Source: Azorinus chamasolen
Lineage: Eukaryota > Mollusca > Bivalvia > Cardiida > Solecurtidae
Direction: 5' to 3'
DNA length: 64,000 nt
Assembly: GCA_963576725.1 (NCBI GenBank)
Contig: OY755246.1
Location: 74,269,467 to 74,333,466, forward strand
Positions 46,373 through 58,879 of this stretch are shown here, in pieces. Made by a program: the position numbers and the translations under genes. Positions within the stretch are counted from its first letter, which is position 1. Each line of letters starts with the position of its first letter. The notes beneath the pieces were generated by a model, which did no database searches, had not been told where the DNA came from, and was given only the letters and a program-made list of their open reading frames with translations.

Positions 46373-46891
46373 GTATACGCAAACCATTTTCATTTGAAGA
46401 AAATAGCTGTATCATGTCTCCCCCATTGATGGGGAGACATATTGTTTTTGCCAGAGTTGTCTGTCTGTCCATCTGTCTGTCTGTCTGTCCGTCACAAACT
46501 TGTGTTGCGCGTATCTCTGAAACCAGTTTGGCTAGATTCACCAGACTTCACAGGAATGTTCACCAGCATGAGTTGTTATGCGCCTGGGTTTTTTTAATTG
46601 TCTCCCCCTGATAACTTTGGAGTTATTGCCCCTGATGACTTAAAATTAGAAAAACTTGTGTCGCACATATCTCTGAAACCCCTTGTACTAGAGTCACCAA
46701 ATTTCACAGGAATGTTCACCAGCATGAGTTGTTGTGCACCTGGGTTTTTTTGAATTGTCTCCCCCTGATTACTTTGGAGTTATTGCCCCTGATGACTTAA
46801 AATTAGAAAAACTTGTGTCGCACATATCTCTGAAACCCCTTGTACTAGAGTCACCAAATTTCACAGCATGAGTTGTTGTGCACCTGGTTTT

Positions 46892-49597
46892 TTATGTCCC
46901 CCAAAGCTAGGCTTTGGCGGCATATAGTAATCGCACCGTGCGTGTGTGTGTACCTTTTGTCCGGAGTATATTTCCTTTGTCACATCAGCTACAGATACCA
47001 AATTTGGTGTGTAAGTTCATCACCAAATTTGGTGTGTAAGTTCATCTTGGGATGGCGGAGTGTCGCGTACCATTTTCATGTCACTGTGACCTTGACCTTT
47101 GACCTTGAGTTTACAAAAAGCTTGTCCGGAGCATATCTCCCATACCTTACCAGCTATGGATTCCAAATTTGGTGTGTGAGTTCATCTTGGGATGGCGGAG
47201 TGTCGCGTGCCATTATCAGGTCACTGTGACCATGACCTTGACCTCTGACTTCGATTTTACAAATAGCTTATACCTTACCAGCTACAAAAAGCTTGTCCGA
47301 AGTATATCTCCTATACCTTACCAGCTAAGGATTCCAAATTTGATGTGTGAGTTCATCTTGGGATGTAGGAGTGTCACGTACCATTTTCAGGTCACTGTGA
47401 CCTTGACCTTTTACCGATTTTACAAAAAGCTTGTCCGGAACATATCTCCTATACCTTACCAGATACGGATTCCAAATTTGGTGTGTGGGATCATCTTGAG
47501 ATGGCGGAGTGTCACATACCATTTTCAGGTTACTGTGACCTTGACCTTGACCTTTGACCTCGATTTTACAAAAAGCTTGTCCAGAGCATATCTCCTTACC
47601 AGCTACGGATTCCAAATTTGGTGTGTGAGTTTATCTTGGGATGGAGGAGTGTCGCGTGCCATTTTCATGTCACTGTGACCTTTACCTTTGACCTTGATTT
47701 TACAAAAAGCTTGACCGCAGAATATCTCCTAACCTTACCAGCTACGGATTCCAAATTTTGTGTGTGAGTTATCTTGGGATGCAGAGTGTTGCTTACCATT
47801 TTCAAGTCAATGTGACCTTGACCTTTGACCTCGATATTACAAAAAGCTTATACCTTATCAGCTACAAAAAGCTTGTCCAGAGTATATCTCCTATACCTTA
47901 CCAGCTGCGGATTCCAAATTTGGTTTGTGAGTTCATCTTGGGATTGCGGAGTGTCGCGAACCATTTTCTGTTCACTGTGACCTTGACCTTTGACAGATTT
48001 TACAAAAAGCTTGTCCAGAGCATATCTCCTATACCTTACCAGCTACATATTCCAAATTTCGTGTAGGAGATCATCTTGAGATGGCGGAGTGTCACGTACC
48101 ATTTTCAGGTCACTGGGACCTTGACCTTTGACCTCGATTTTACTAAAAGCAAGTCCGGAGCATATCTCCTTACCAGCTATGGATTCCAAATTTGGTTGAG
48201 TTTATCTTGGAATTGAGGAGTGTCGTGTACCATTTTCAGGTCACTGTGACCTTGACCTTTGACCTCGATTTTACAAAAAGGTTGTCCAGAGAATATCTCC
48301 TATACCTTACCAGCTACGGATTCAAAATTTGGTGTGTGAGTTTATCTTGGGATAGCGGAGTGTCGCGTACCATTTTCAAGTCACTTGACCTTTGACCTTG
48401 ATTTTACAAAAAGCTTGTCCGGAGCATATCTCCTATACCTTACCAGCTACAGATTCCAAATTTGGTTTGTGAGTTCATCTTTGGATGGCGGAGAGTCGTG
48501 TACCATTTTCAGATCACTGACCTTGACCTTTGACCTTAATTTTACAGTCGGGAGCATATCCTATACCTTACCAGATACAAAAAGCTTGTCCAGAGCATAT
48601 CCCCTAAACCTTACCAGCTACGGATTCCAAATTTGGTGTGTGAGTTCATCTTGGGTTAGCAAAGTGTCGCGTACCATTTTCAGGTCAATGTGTCCTTGAC
48701 CTTTGACCTTGATTTTACTAAAAGCTTGTCCAGAGCATATCTCCTATACCTTATCAGTTACGGATTCCAAATTTGTAACTTGTTATTTGTCTGTAAGTAT
48801 TGGACAGGTATGCTTAGGCAAAGAGTGGAGACCGAAATCAAACTACAGGGTCTATACTATTTGCTACTACATTAGCATGAATCAGACATTATAAAGAGCT
48901 CTAAATACTATTCGTACATGGGTAGGCCGTGCTGTTCAAATACTTGCAGTGTCAGAACGGTCAGATGAATTACAGCATTATAACAATATAGACCCATATC
49001 AGACAGCTCCTGTAGGAGCTATTGGGTCTTCATTGCTTGCTTACAACACTACCTAAATCAGATGCTATACATGCTTATGCAAAGAATGTAGATCCATATT
49101 AGGTAACTTCTGTTGCAGCTGTCTAAGAGCCAGTGTTACATGAAACTTTGACCATGTGTTTAGAATTGACTGAGGGTATGTTTTTAATGTTAAGGATCAA
49201 CATAGGATCTTTCTTAAACGTTAAGAATCAACTTAACAGTAACAATCAACACAGCATGTTTCTTTAACATTGAAATTTGACCCTGTGTCTTTTTTTTAAA
49301 ACGTTAAGAATTTACCCAGGATCTGTATTTAACGTTGACAATCAACCCAGGGTCCTTTTTAACGTTGAGAATGACCTAGGGTCCTTTTTAACTAAGTTTC
49401 GACCCCTGGCTCTTTTCTTAGCTATCATTATCGTCAAAGGTTCTGTTTTTAATGTTAAGAACTGACTCCTGTGTCATTTTTAACAGCATCAAAATTTCAT
49501 GTTACACCTGCATTACATTGTATTGTTTTTTCCGCCAAAATGCATTTCCGTGTCAAACACTTTGGAGGCATTTGTCACCCGTGACGAGTCTCTTGTT
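46892..49597 (-). mobile_element. Nested Helentron-like element with response-element array
   Basis: 3' end: the hairpin (+ strand) ATGTCCCCCAAAGC-TAG-GCTTTGGCGGCAT (46894-46923). 5' end: ACAAGAG with hairpin GTCAC-GG-GTGAC (49574-49585) and ATGCCTCCAAAG, which pairs with the 3' arm. About twelve units of roughly 140 bp carry CACTGTGACCTTGACCTTTG. The right third (48776-49560) also holds a MITE core (48985-49030) and AACGTTAAGAATCAAC-type short repeats. Confidence 0.7.
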
Positions 49598-50263
49598 TTT
49601 AATTGTTTCCCCCTGATAATTGTTGAGTTATTGCCCCTGATATGAACACTTAAATTCATACAAAATTTGTGTCGCGCGTATCTCTGAAACCAGTAGGGCT
49701 AGAGTCACCAAACTTCACAGGATTGTTCACTAGCATGAGTTGTTTTGGACTTGGGGTTTTTGAATTGTCTCCACTATTAACTTTTGGAGTTACTGCCCCT
49801 GATGACTTAAAATTAGACAAACTTTACTTAGTGTCGTGCATATCTCTGAAACCACTAGGGCTAACTTCACAGGAATGTTGGCCAGCATGAGTTGTTGTAC
49901 ACCTGGGATTTTTGAATTGTCTCCCCCTGATAACTTTGGAGTTATTGCCCCTGATATGATTACTTAAAATTAGAGAAACTTTGTGTCATGCATATCTTTA
50001 AAACCAGTGTTAAACCACTAGGGCTAGAGTCACCAAACTTCACAGGAATGTTGACCAGCATGAGTTGTTGTGCACCTGGAGTTGTTGTGCACCTGGGTTT
50101 TTTTAATTGTCTCCCCATGATAATTGTTGAGTTATTGCCCCTGATATGATAGCTTAAAATTAGAGAAACTTTGTGCTGCATGTATCTCAGAAACCAGTTG
50201 GGCTAGAGTCACCCAAACTTCACAGGAATGTTCACCAGCATGAGTTGTTGTGCATCTGGGGTT

Positions 50264-53200
50264 TTAGCTCACCAGAGCACAAAGTGCTCAGGATGAGCTT
50301 TTGTGATCGCCTGATGTCCGTCAGCGTCCGTCGGCCGTCGTTCGTCGTCAACAATTTGAACCTTTAAAGTTCTTCTCCTCTGAATCTACAGGGGTCTTAG
50401 CTTTCATCTTTGGCACATAGCATCATCTGTAGGTCCTCTACAAAAGTTATATAAATTATACCCCTGGGGTCAAAATTGGTCCTGCCCCAGGGGTTTTCAG
50501 TTTTCAATAGAAACATACAGTGAAAACTTTGAACATCGTCTCCTCTAAACTAGAAGGTCCTCAGCTTTTATATTTAGCACATAGCTTCAACTTCAGGACT
50601 TCTACAAAAGTTATATAAATTATGCCCCTAGGGTCAAAATTGGTCCCACCCCAGGGATTGCCAGTTTTTTGTAGCTGACTGCTTAAACAGCCCTTGGGAT
50701 CACTAGTTACGCATAGGAAAAACTTTAAAAATATTCTTGTCAGAAACTACATGTCCCAGAGCTTAGATATTTGGTGTATAGATTTACTTAGCATAACTTT
50801 ATGAGTTTTATAAGTATCATAGTTCTGGGGTTAAAATTGGCCCTGCCCTGTGTGTATAGACTTCTTCACATCAGAAACTACAGTCTAATGGTTTCTCCTC
50901 AATATCAGCCTGCAGAGCTGAGACCAGTCAGTGTGAGTTCTTATATAATCACCCTTAGCCTGATCAGTAGAGTAGAAATTGCGTTTAGACAAATAACACA
51001 CACTCATTTAAGATTGAGAAAACTGTCGATAATTCTCAATATATTATGTAGAACACTCTTAAAGCTTTTTATACCCCCCTTTTGAAAAAATGGGGGTATA
51101 TTGCTTTGCACATGTCGGTCGGTCGATAGATCGATGGTTTCCGAACGATAACTAATAAACGACTTGGTCTAGAATCTTCAAACTTGCAGTGGTGGTTGGT
51201 CATGACCACTAGATGACCCCTATTGTTTTTGAGGTCACTAGGTCAAAGGTCAAGGTCACCATGACCTAAAATGGTGAAATAGTTTCCGATCAATAACTGC
51301 TCAAGGGTTTGGCTTGGGATCTTCAAACTTGCTGTGGTGGTTGGTCATGACCACTAGATGACCCCTATTGTTTTTGAGGTCACTAGGTCAAAGGTCAAGG
51401 TCACCATGACCTAAAATGGTGAACTAGTTTCCGATCAATAACTGCTCAAGGGTTTAGCTTAGAATCTTCAAACTTGCTGTGGTAGTTGGTCATGACCACT
51501 GGATGACCCCTATTGATTTTGAGGTCACTAGGTCAAAGGTCAAGGTCACCATGACCTTAATTGGTAAAATGGTTTCTGATCAATAACTGCTCAAGGGTTT
51601 GGCTTGGGATCTTCAAACTTGCTGTGGTGGTTGGTCATGACCACTAGATGACCCCTATTGTTTTTGAGGTCACTAGGTCAAAGGTCAAGGTCACCATGAC
51701 CTAAAATGGTGAAATAGTTTCCGATCAATAACTGCTCAAGGATTTAGCTTAGAATCTTCAAACTTGCTGTGGTAGTTGGTCATGACCACTGGATGACCCC
51801 TATTGATTTTGAAGTCACTAGGTCAAAGGTCAAGGTCACCATGACCTTAATTGGTAAAATGGTTTCTGATCAATAACTGCTCAAGGGTTTGGCTTAGGAT
51901 CTTCAAATTTGCTTAGGTGGTTGGTCATGACAACTAGATGAGTCCTATTGGTTTTTAGGTCACTAGGTCAAAGGTCAAGGTCACCATGACCTTAAAGGGT
52001 GAAATGGTTTGCGATCAATAACTGCTCAAGGGTTTGGCCTAGGATCTTCAAATTTGCTGTGGTGGTTGGTAATGACCACTAAATGACCCCTATTATTTTT
52101 TAGGTCAAAGGTCAAGGTCACCATGCTCTTAACTGGTCAAATGGTTTCCGATCAATAACTGCTCAAGGGTTTGGCTTAGAATCTTCAAACTTGCTGCGGT
52201 AGTTGGTCATGACAACTGGATGACCCCTATTGTATTTGAGGTCACTAGGTCAAAGGTCAAGGTCACCATGACCTTAACTTGTAAAATGGTTTCTGATCAA
52301 TAACTGCTCAAGGGTTTGGCTTAGGATCTTCAAATTTGCTTAGGTGGTTGGTCATGACAACTAGATGAGCCCTGTTGTTTTTTAGGTCACTAGGTCAAAG
52401 GTCAAGGTCACCATGACCTTAACTGGTGAAATGGTTTGCGGTCAATAACTGCTCAAGGGTTTGGCTTAAGATCTTCAAACTTGCTGTGGTGGTTGGTCAT
52501 GACCAATAGATAACCCCTATTATTTTTTAGGTCACTAGGTCAAGGTCAAGGTCACCATGACCTTAACTGGTGAAATGGTTTGCGATCAATAACTGCTCAA
52601 GGGTTTGGCCTAGGATCTTCAAATTTGCTGTGGTGGTTGGTAATGACCACTAAATGACCCCTATCATTTTTTGGGTCACTAGGTCAAAGGTCAAGGTCAC
52701 CATGCTCTTAACTGGTCAAATGGTTTCCGATCAATAACTGCTCAAGGGTTTGGCTTAGAATCTTCAAACTTGCTGCGGTAGTTGGTCATGACAACTGGAT
52801 GACCCCTATTGTATTTGAGGTCAAAGGTCAAGGTCACCATGACCTTAACTTGTAAAATGGTTTCTGATCAATAACTGCTCAAGGGTTTGGCTTAGGATCT
52901 TCAAATTTGCTTAGGTGGTTGGTCATGACAACTAGATGAGCCCTGTTGTTTTTGAGGTCACTAGGTCAAAGGTCAAGGTCACCGTGACCTTAACTGGCGA
53001 AATGGTTTGCGGTCAATAACTGCTCAAGGGTTTGGCTTAAGATCTTCAAACTTGCTGTGGTAGTTGGTCATGACCAATAGATAACCCCTATTATTTTTTA
53101 GGTCACTAGGTCAAGGTCAAGGTCACCATGACCTTAACTGGTGAAATGGTTTGCGATCAATAACTGCTCAAGGGTTTCGCTTAGGATCTTCAAACTTGCT

Positions 53201-54113
53201 GTGGTGGTTGGTCATGACAACTACTTGACCCCTATTGATTTTGAGGTCACTAGGTCAAAGGTCAAGGTCATCATGACCTTAACTGATGAAATGGTTTCCA
53301 ATTGATAACTGCTCAATGGTTTGGTTCGGGATCTTCGAACTTGCTGTGGTAGTTGGTCGTGACCACTAGATGACCCCTATAGTTGTTGAGGTCACTAGGT
53401 CAAAGGTCAAGGTCACCATGACCTTAATATGTGAAATGTTTTCAGATCAATAAATGATCATTCGTTTGGCTTAAGATCTTCAAAGTTGCTGTGGTGATTA
53501 GTCATGACCGCTAGATGACCTCTATAGTTGAGGTCACTAGATCAAAGGTCATGGGGTCTGTGGGGTATACATGTTTTACAAACATCTCTTGTTTTCCATA
53601 CCTTTGCCCTGAATTAAGCTTCCAGCTATCAATATAGAGCATATCTGTTGTGAATTTCAGCTTAACTCTTTGCATGCTGGGTAATTTTGTCATCTGCTAA
53701 ATTGTTGTCTACAGCATATTCATAAGTTATCCTAACTACACACTTTCTAAGTTTTTCAGAAGTTCAGTCTCATTTACAAACAATTTGGATATCAGATCAG
53801 GCCCCACATTATGTGGGGCCTGATCAGGGTCCAAACTGTTTGCATAGGTCATTAGTGGTGGGAGAATCCGCCTCTAGCATCCAAAGAATTAATACAAGTT
53901 CCAGTGGTCTATGCTCTATCCATTCTTTCACTACATTCTTTCAGCATCATGTTCAGGTCCTCTACAAAAGTTATATAAATTGTGTCCCTGGGTCAAAATT
54001 GGCACCGCCCCTGGGGTGTTAAGTTTTCAATAGAAACATATAGTGAAAACTTTGAAAATCTTCTCCTCTGATTGTCTGGTGAGCGATGTCAGGGCCATTC
54101 TGGCCCTCTTGTT
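50264..54113 (-). mobile_element. Nested Helentron-like element, GCTCACC family
   Basis: 3' end: hairpin GCTCACCAGAGCAC-AAA-GTGCTCAGGATGAGC (50267-50298) then TGTCCGTCAGCGTCCGTCGG. 5' end: AACAAGAG, hairpin GGGCC-AGAAT-GGCCC (54092-54106), subterminal GCTCACCAGA, the inverse of the 3' arm. The body is visible at 50340-50900 and 53940-54065. The middle is taken by another element and a MITE core near 53795-53845. Confidence 0.8.
51068..53593 (-). mobile_element. Innermost Helentron-like element, about 16 units with palindromic AGGTCA sites
   Basis: 3' end hairpin TATACCCCC..GGGGGTATA (51069-51098) then GGTCGGTCGATAGATCGATG. 5' end AACAAGAG, hairpin ATGTTT-GTA-AAACAT (53571-53585), subterminal TATACCCC. 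Sixteen roughly 146-bp units contain AGGTCAAAGGTCAAGGTCAC followed by CATGACCT, so each carries a direct repeat and a palindrome of AGGTCA. High similarity between units and intact ends suggest it is young. Confidence 0.85.
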
Positions 54114-54550
54114 TTAATTGTCTCCCCCTGATAACTTTGGAGTTACTGCCCCTTATGACTTAAAATAAGAGAAACTTTACTTTGTGTGGCGTGTATCTCT
54201 GAAACCACTAGTACTAGAGTCACCAAACGTCACAGGAATGTTGACCGGCATGTATTGTGTACCTGGTTTTTTTTTTAATTGTCTCCCCCAATAACGTTGG
54301 AGTTATTGCCCCTGATGACTTTAAATTAGACCCTGATAAGTTTGGAGTTACAGACATTACACTTGTGTATTGGAAAGAGGATGGGAGGGGGAGACATCTG
54401 TTTTTGCGACAAAAACAAACCTCTAGTTTTACATGGATCCCAGGCATCAAGTTATGATTTGTATTTTCATAAACATTTCAATTTATTTGATATAACAGTA
54501 TGAATTTCTCTGTTCTCGTTTTCAGTTCATGTCTATTTTTGTTTTTACAG

Positions 54551-54594
54551 AGTGAATGGGTACTGTTTTCAGTGAAATGCAAGAAAGTGTTGGA
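54551..54594 (+). CDS. PAXIP1: PAXIP1 coding exon 3 (BRCT1, conserved Trp)
   Basis: Acceptor GTTTTTACAG|AGT is strong. The frame continues from exon 2 in phase 0 and gives SEWVLFSVKCKKVLE, with the invariant BRCT tryptophan and the same spacing as PSWVILSVQCGTLLP of human PTIP. The donor is less certain: GGA|GTATCC at 54595 leaves phase 2 and is preferred, while AAA|GTGTTG at 54587 would leave phase 0. The frame stays open to 54636, where a TTAA MITE begins. No convincing exon 4 was found further right. Confidence 0.78.
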
Positions 54595-54636
54595 GTATCC
54601 TTTGATGGCAAGAGTTTTAGAGGGTTATTTACCACC

Positions 54637-54793
54637 TTAACCCTTTCCTTTCCATAGGCTATTTTTAGACCCAACCTCTTAAAAGGAGCATTTACTAGAG
54701 AAAAGTAAAATTCTAGAATTTTGTAGTTGTAAGTTTGTAAGAAGTGGTTATTACAGAGGCGTAGAAAGGCGTATTTATGGAGGAAAGGGTTAA
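54637..54793. mobile_element. TTAA-flanked MITE beside PAXIP1 exon 3
   Basis: TTAACCCTTTCCTTTCCATA at left, TATTTATGGAGGAAAGGGTTAA at right. The terminal inverted repeat is about 18 bp. It starts 42 bp after the exon 3 donor. Confidence 0.8.
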
Positions 54794-55489
54794 ATAATGT
54801 TTTAAAAGCATAATCTAGACAGATTAGAAATATTACATTGAGGAAGGACCAGTCTATGATGCGCTGTATGTGGCACTGAGAGCCAACTACCATAGCAACA
54901 CATTATGGCAGACAATCGGGAAGGCCTGTTTGGAAACATCTCGGTCTTATGAAGGAGCATTTCGGTTTTATGTATTAATTCAAAATATGTAATATTTCCA
55001 TGGTACTGCAAATCCTCAATTAGCGAGTTATGCAAGCAAAACCAAAAAAACAGTTGTTAACATCAAAATTATTTTTGCTAAAACTAAATTGATATGCAAA
55101 AACCATGTCCATCAGGGGAGGGTTAATTTTCAATGTATGTGACTTTTCTATATGGAAAACTTTAAAAATCTTCTCCAAAATTTACGGTCCAATTTACATG
55201 TAAATGGCATTTTGTAGGAATAGTTCCCTGGTGACTATCAAAATTGCTAAAACAATGCTGTTATCAGGAAAAAAAACCATAGCCACCAGGGGTGGGGTTA
55301 GATTTCCATATATGACCATAGGGAAACTTTAAAAAAAAATCTTTGCCAAAAATGATTGTCCAATTTGAAAAGTATTTGGTAGTAATAAGTAATAGTCATC
55401 AGGTGACCATCTTGAGAATTGTGGTTACCATGCATTTTGAATAAAGTGAATAATCTTCAGTTGAAATATTTAAAATTACTATGGCCCTC

Positions 55490-57255
55490 TGTTTCGCTTA
55501 CCTGCTCAGGATGAGCTATTGTGACCGCTCTCCATCCGGCGTCCGTCCGCATTTTCAGACGACATCTCATCTGAAACCGCTGACCTGATTTTAACTAAAC
55601 CTTGTCAGAAGCATCAGTGGCTAGGGGGAAATAGTGTTCAAAGTGTATACATGTGTAGATTACTTATAATTCATAAGAAAATCTTTAAAAATCTTCTCTG
55701 AAACTAAAATCCCCAGACCTTTGATATTTGGTATGTATCATTATCTAATGGCCCTCCATCAAGATTGTTCAAATTATGACCCGTGCCAAAAATGGCCCTG
55801 CTAAAGGGGCATATAAGTTTTACATAGGAAAATCTTTAAAAAATCTTCTGATGAAACAAAAATGCCCAGACCTTATTATTTGGTATGTATCATTATCTAA
55901 TGGTCCTCTACCAAGATTGTTCAAATTATGACTCCCATATCATAAATGGCCCCACCATGGGGCTAATCAGTTTTACACAGGAATATCTTTAAAATAATCT
56001 TCTGAAACTAAAATGCCTAAAGCCTTTGATATTTGGTATGTAGCATTATCTAATGGTCCTCTACCATGATTGTTCAAATTATGACCCTTGGGTCAAAAAC
56101 GGCCTGTCATGGGGCTTATCAGTTTTTCATAGGAAAATCTTTTACAATTCTTCTTCCCTGAATCTAAAATGCCCCAGGGGCTGATCAGTTTTACATAGGA
56201 AAATCTTTAAAAATCTTCTCTGAAACTAAAATGCCCAGACCTTTGATTTTTAGCTCATCAGAGCACAAAGTGCTCAGGGTGAGCTTTTGTGATCTCCTGA
56301 TGTCAGTCATCCGTCGTCGTCCGTCGTTCTGCGTCAACAATTTGAACCTTTAATAATCTTCTCTGAATCTACAGGGTTCTCAGCTTTCATCTTTGGCACA
56401 TAGCATCATCTGTAGGTCCTCTACACAAGTTATATAAATTATGCCCCTGCGGTAAAAATTGGCCCCGCCCCAGGGGTGCCTTGTTTTCTATAGAAATATA
56501 TAGTAAAACTTTGAAAATCTTCTCCTCTGAAACTGGAAGGTTCTTAGCTTTCATATTTGGCACATAGCATCATGTTCAGGTCCTTTACAAGAGATATATA
56601 AATTATGCCACTGGGGTCAAAATTGGCCCTGCCCAGGGGTTGTCAGTTTTCAAAGGAAACATATAGTGAAAACTTTGAAAATCTTCTCCTGAAACTGGAG
56701 ACTTCTCAGCTTTCATATTTGGCACATAGCATCATGTTTAGATCCTCTACAAGTTATATTATATGCCCCTTGGGTCAAAATTGGCCCTGCCCCAGGGGTG
56801 GCCAGTTTTCAATAGAAACAGTGAAATTTTTGAAAATCTTTTCCTCTGGAACTGGAAGGTTCTCAGCTTTCATATTTGTCACATAGCATCATGTTCAGGT
56901 CCTCTACAAGAGGTACATAAATTATGCCCCTTGGGTCAAAATTGGCCCCGCCCCAGGGATGGCCAGTTTTCAATAGAAACATATAGTGAAATCTTTGAAA
57001 ATCTTCTCCTCTGAAACTGGAAGGTTCTCAGCTTTCATATTTGGTACATATCATCATGTTCAGGTCCTCTACAAAAGTTATATAAATTATGCCCCTGGGG
57101 TCAAAATTCACCCCGCCCCAGGGGTGGTCAGTTTCAATAGAAACATAGTGAAAACTTTGAAAATCTTCTCCGCTGAAACTGGAATGTTCTCCGCTTTCAT
57201 ATTTGGCACATAGCATCATGTTCAGGTCCTCTACAAAAGTTATATAAATTATGCC
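55490..57255 (-). mobile_element. Two Helentron-like elements lacking 5' ends
   Basis: The first has a degenerate 3' end at about 55497-55530 (CTGCTCAGGATGAGCTATTG) and ATTTGGTATGTATCATTATC units, ending where the second begins at 56250. The second 3' hairpin is GCTCATCAGAGCAC-AAA-GTGCTCAGGGTGAGC (56253-56284), then CCGTCGTCGTCCGTCGTT and about seven units with CAGCTTTCATATTTGGCACA. Confidence 0.72.
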
Positions 57256-57525
57256 TCTTATATAAGAAAACCTTTAAAAATCTTCTTCTCTGAAACCACA
57301 TAATCTAGAGCTAAGATATTTGGCATGAAGCATCACCTAATATACCTCTACCAAGTTTGTTTAAATAATGACCCCTGGGCCAAAAATGGTCTCACCCTGG
57401 GTTTTAGGCTTCTTAACATCAGAAACTACAGTTAAAAGGTTCCCCCTTAGCAATTTCCTCAGTAATTTCCCTCGTCTCATCAGCATAGCCATTAAGGGAC
57501 AAGGGGAGATAACTGCATTGGAGGC

Positions 57526-58463
57526 CAACCCTTTACCTGTTCTCAGACCTGGTGTTAATTACATGGCAATGTAATTGATTAAATTACAATTACATTCATA
57601 AAAGGTCAATTATCATTACAATTATATGGGTTTTATTAATGTAATTAAATTATTAATTAAATTACAATTACTTTGTCAAATGTAATTAATTACATCTCAA
57701 TTACTTTAAAAAGGCTGGCAACAAGAAATGTTTTAGAAAACAAGTTTATTTTTTAACACAACTAGTACATGTAAGTATGCTTGTAAATGACCAGTAATAT
57801 ATTTACAGTCATTAAATTCTGTTCATGTATCGAAGTATTTTTATAAACAGCTTTAAGTGCTCACAGGATATACATACCAATATACAAAAGAGTAAATCTT
57901 CATCAGAAAGCTGTCATAAACATGTTATACACAGATGTCTGATCAGGGTCTACACTGATTCTAACTTTTCATTCATAATCTGGAATACTGCAGATTTGCC
58001 ATACCAGTAAATATCAGGACTGGGGAAAACGTTTTTAAAAATTAAATCTATTATTCTGATTCAGTGTTTAAAAAATTGAATCTATTAAAATCGCTGAATG
58101 GCTATGCTTTATAGTGTAAATAACCAAAGTAATTGAAAAGTAATTGTTCATTACACCTAATTGTTCACTGTAATTAATTACATAACAATTACATGTAATT
58201 AAAATAGCACTCAATTACAGGTTACTTCAATTACATTGAACATATGTAATTAATTACAATTATGATTTTAACTACCCCAGGTCTGCCTGTTCTATATTTA
58301 TTACAAATTTCCAATACCTCCTGAATAGAAAGCATAGAAACAGATCTTTCAAATTCCATTAGCAAACAGAGCAGACCCTGACACTATAGGAGCCATCTTA
58401 TCTGGATCTACTCTGTTTGCAGATGTGTGAAAACAAGTTTATATGAGGGAAATTAAGGGTTAA
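57526..58463. mobile_element. TTAA MITE split by a hAT MITE
   Basis: Left end CCAACCCTTTACC (TTAA eroded), right end AAGGGTTAA. The family core GCAGACCCTGACACTATAGG..AGCCATCTTATC is at 58370-58400. The insertion separates the first 18 bp from the rest. Confidence 0.65.
57544..58285. mobile_element. hAT-type element, 742 bp, exact 8-bp duplication
   Basis: Left CAGACCTGGTGTTAATTACA; right end (inverse) CAGACCTGGGGTAGTTAAAA. CCTGTTCT is present at 57536-57543 and again at 58286-58293. Subterminal DNA on both sides is dense in TAATTACA/TGTAATTA, typical of hAT subterminal binding-site clusters. No transposase was seen. Confidence 0.85.
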
Positions 58464-58879
58464 ATAGACTTCTTCACATCAGAAACTACAGTTAAAAGGT
58501 TACAGCACTGACAGTAGTGTTCTGAGGGCAACTTTAACATCATGCTAAAATCTCTCCAGGTCAATGCATACTGATGGCATTTTGGTGAGTGTCCAGAGTA
58601 ATTTGACTACAGATAATTTTTCTTGACTGCAGGCCCAGATCAAAGTGTTGACCCTGATCAATGCCTGGCAGTGTAGACCTGCAAACAGTGTCCTATTCAT
58701 TATTCAGATAAAAACGACCCTTATGTGTAGACCCCTCTAACAAATAAGATAAACAATGTAGACACTGATTGTATAAAACCTATCGTATCAAGATCTGATA
58801 TTACAGTGTAGATCCTGAAAACCAATGTAGACCGTAACAAATCATATTTACAATGTACAACCTGATAAAACCATGATAG

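Larger units (their letters stand above)
46412..54428 (-). mobile_element. Outer Helentron-like element filling PAXIP1 intron 2
   Basis: 3' end at left: hairpin ATGTCTCCCCCAT-TG-ATGGGGAGACAT (46414-46440), then GTCTGTCC repeats. 5' end at right (minus strand): AACTAGAG, hairpin GTTTTT-GTCGC-AAAAAC (54400-54416), subterminal ATGTCTCCCCC. The motif and hairpin arm match over 10 bp. The body (TCTCTGAAACCA..CTAGAGTCACCA, TGTCTCCCCCTGATAACTTT) appears in three blocks, 46490-46891, 49598-50263 and 54114-54395, separated by other elements. It ends 122 bp before exon 3. Confidence 0.75.

Noticed and set aside
47169..47678. Longest plus-strand frame (169 codons) with repeated VTVTLTFDLDFTKSL-like peptides.
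   Set aside because: It is a by-product of the tandem units of a Helentron-like element; the frame shifts between units and reads through non-coding arrays.
54839..54990. Plus-strand frame IEEGPVYDALYVALRANYHS... after exon 3.
   Set aside because: It does not match PTIP, has no acceptor in the right phase, and contains a short internal duplication (CTCGGTCTTATGAAGGAGCA / TTTCGGTTTTATG).
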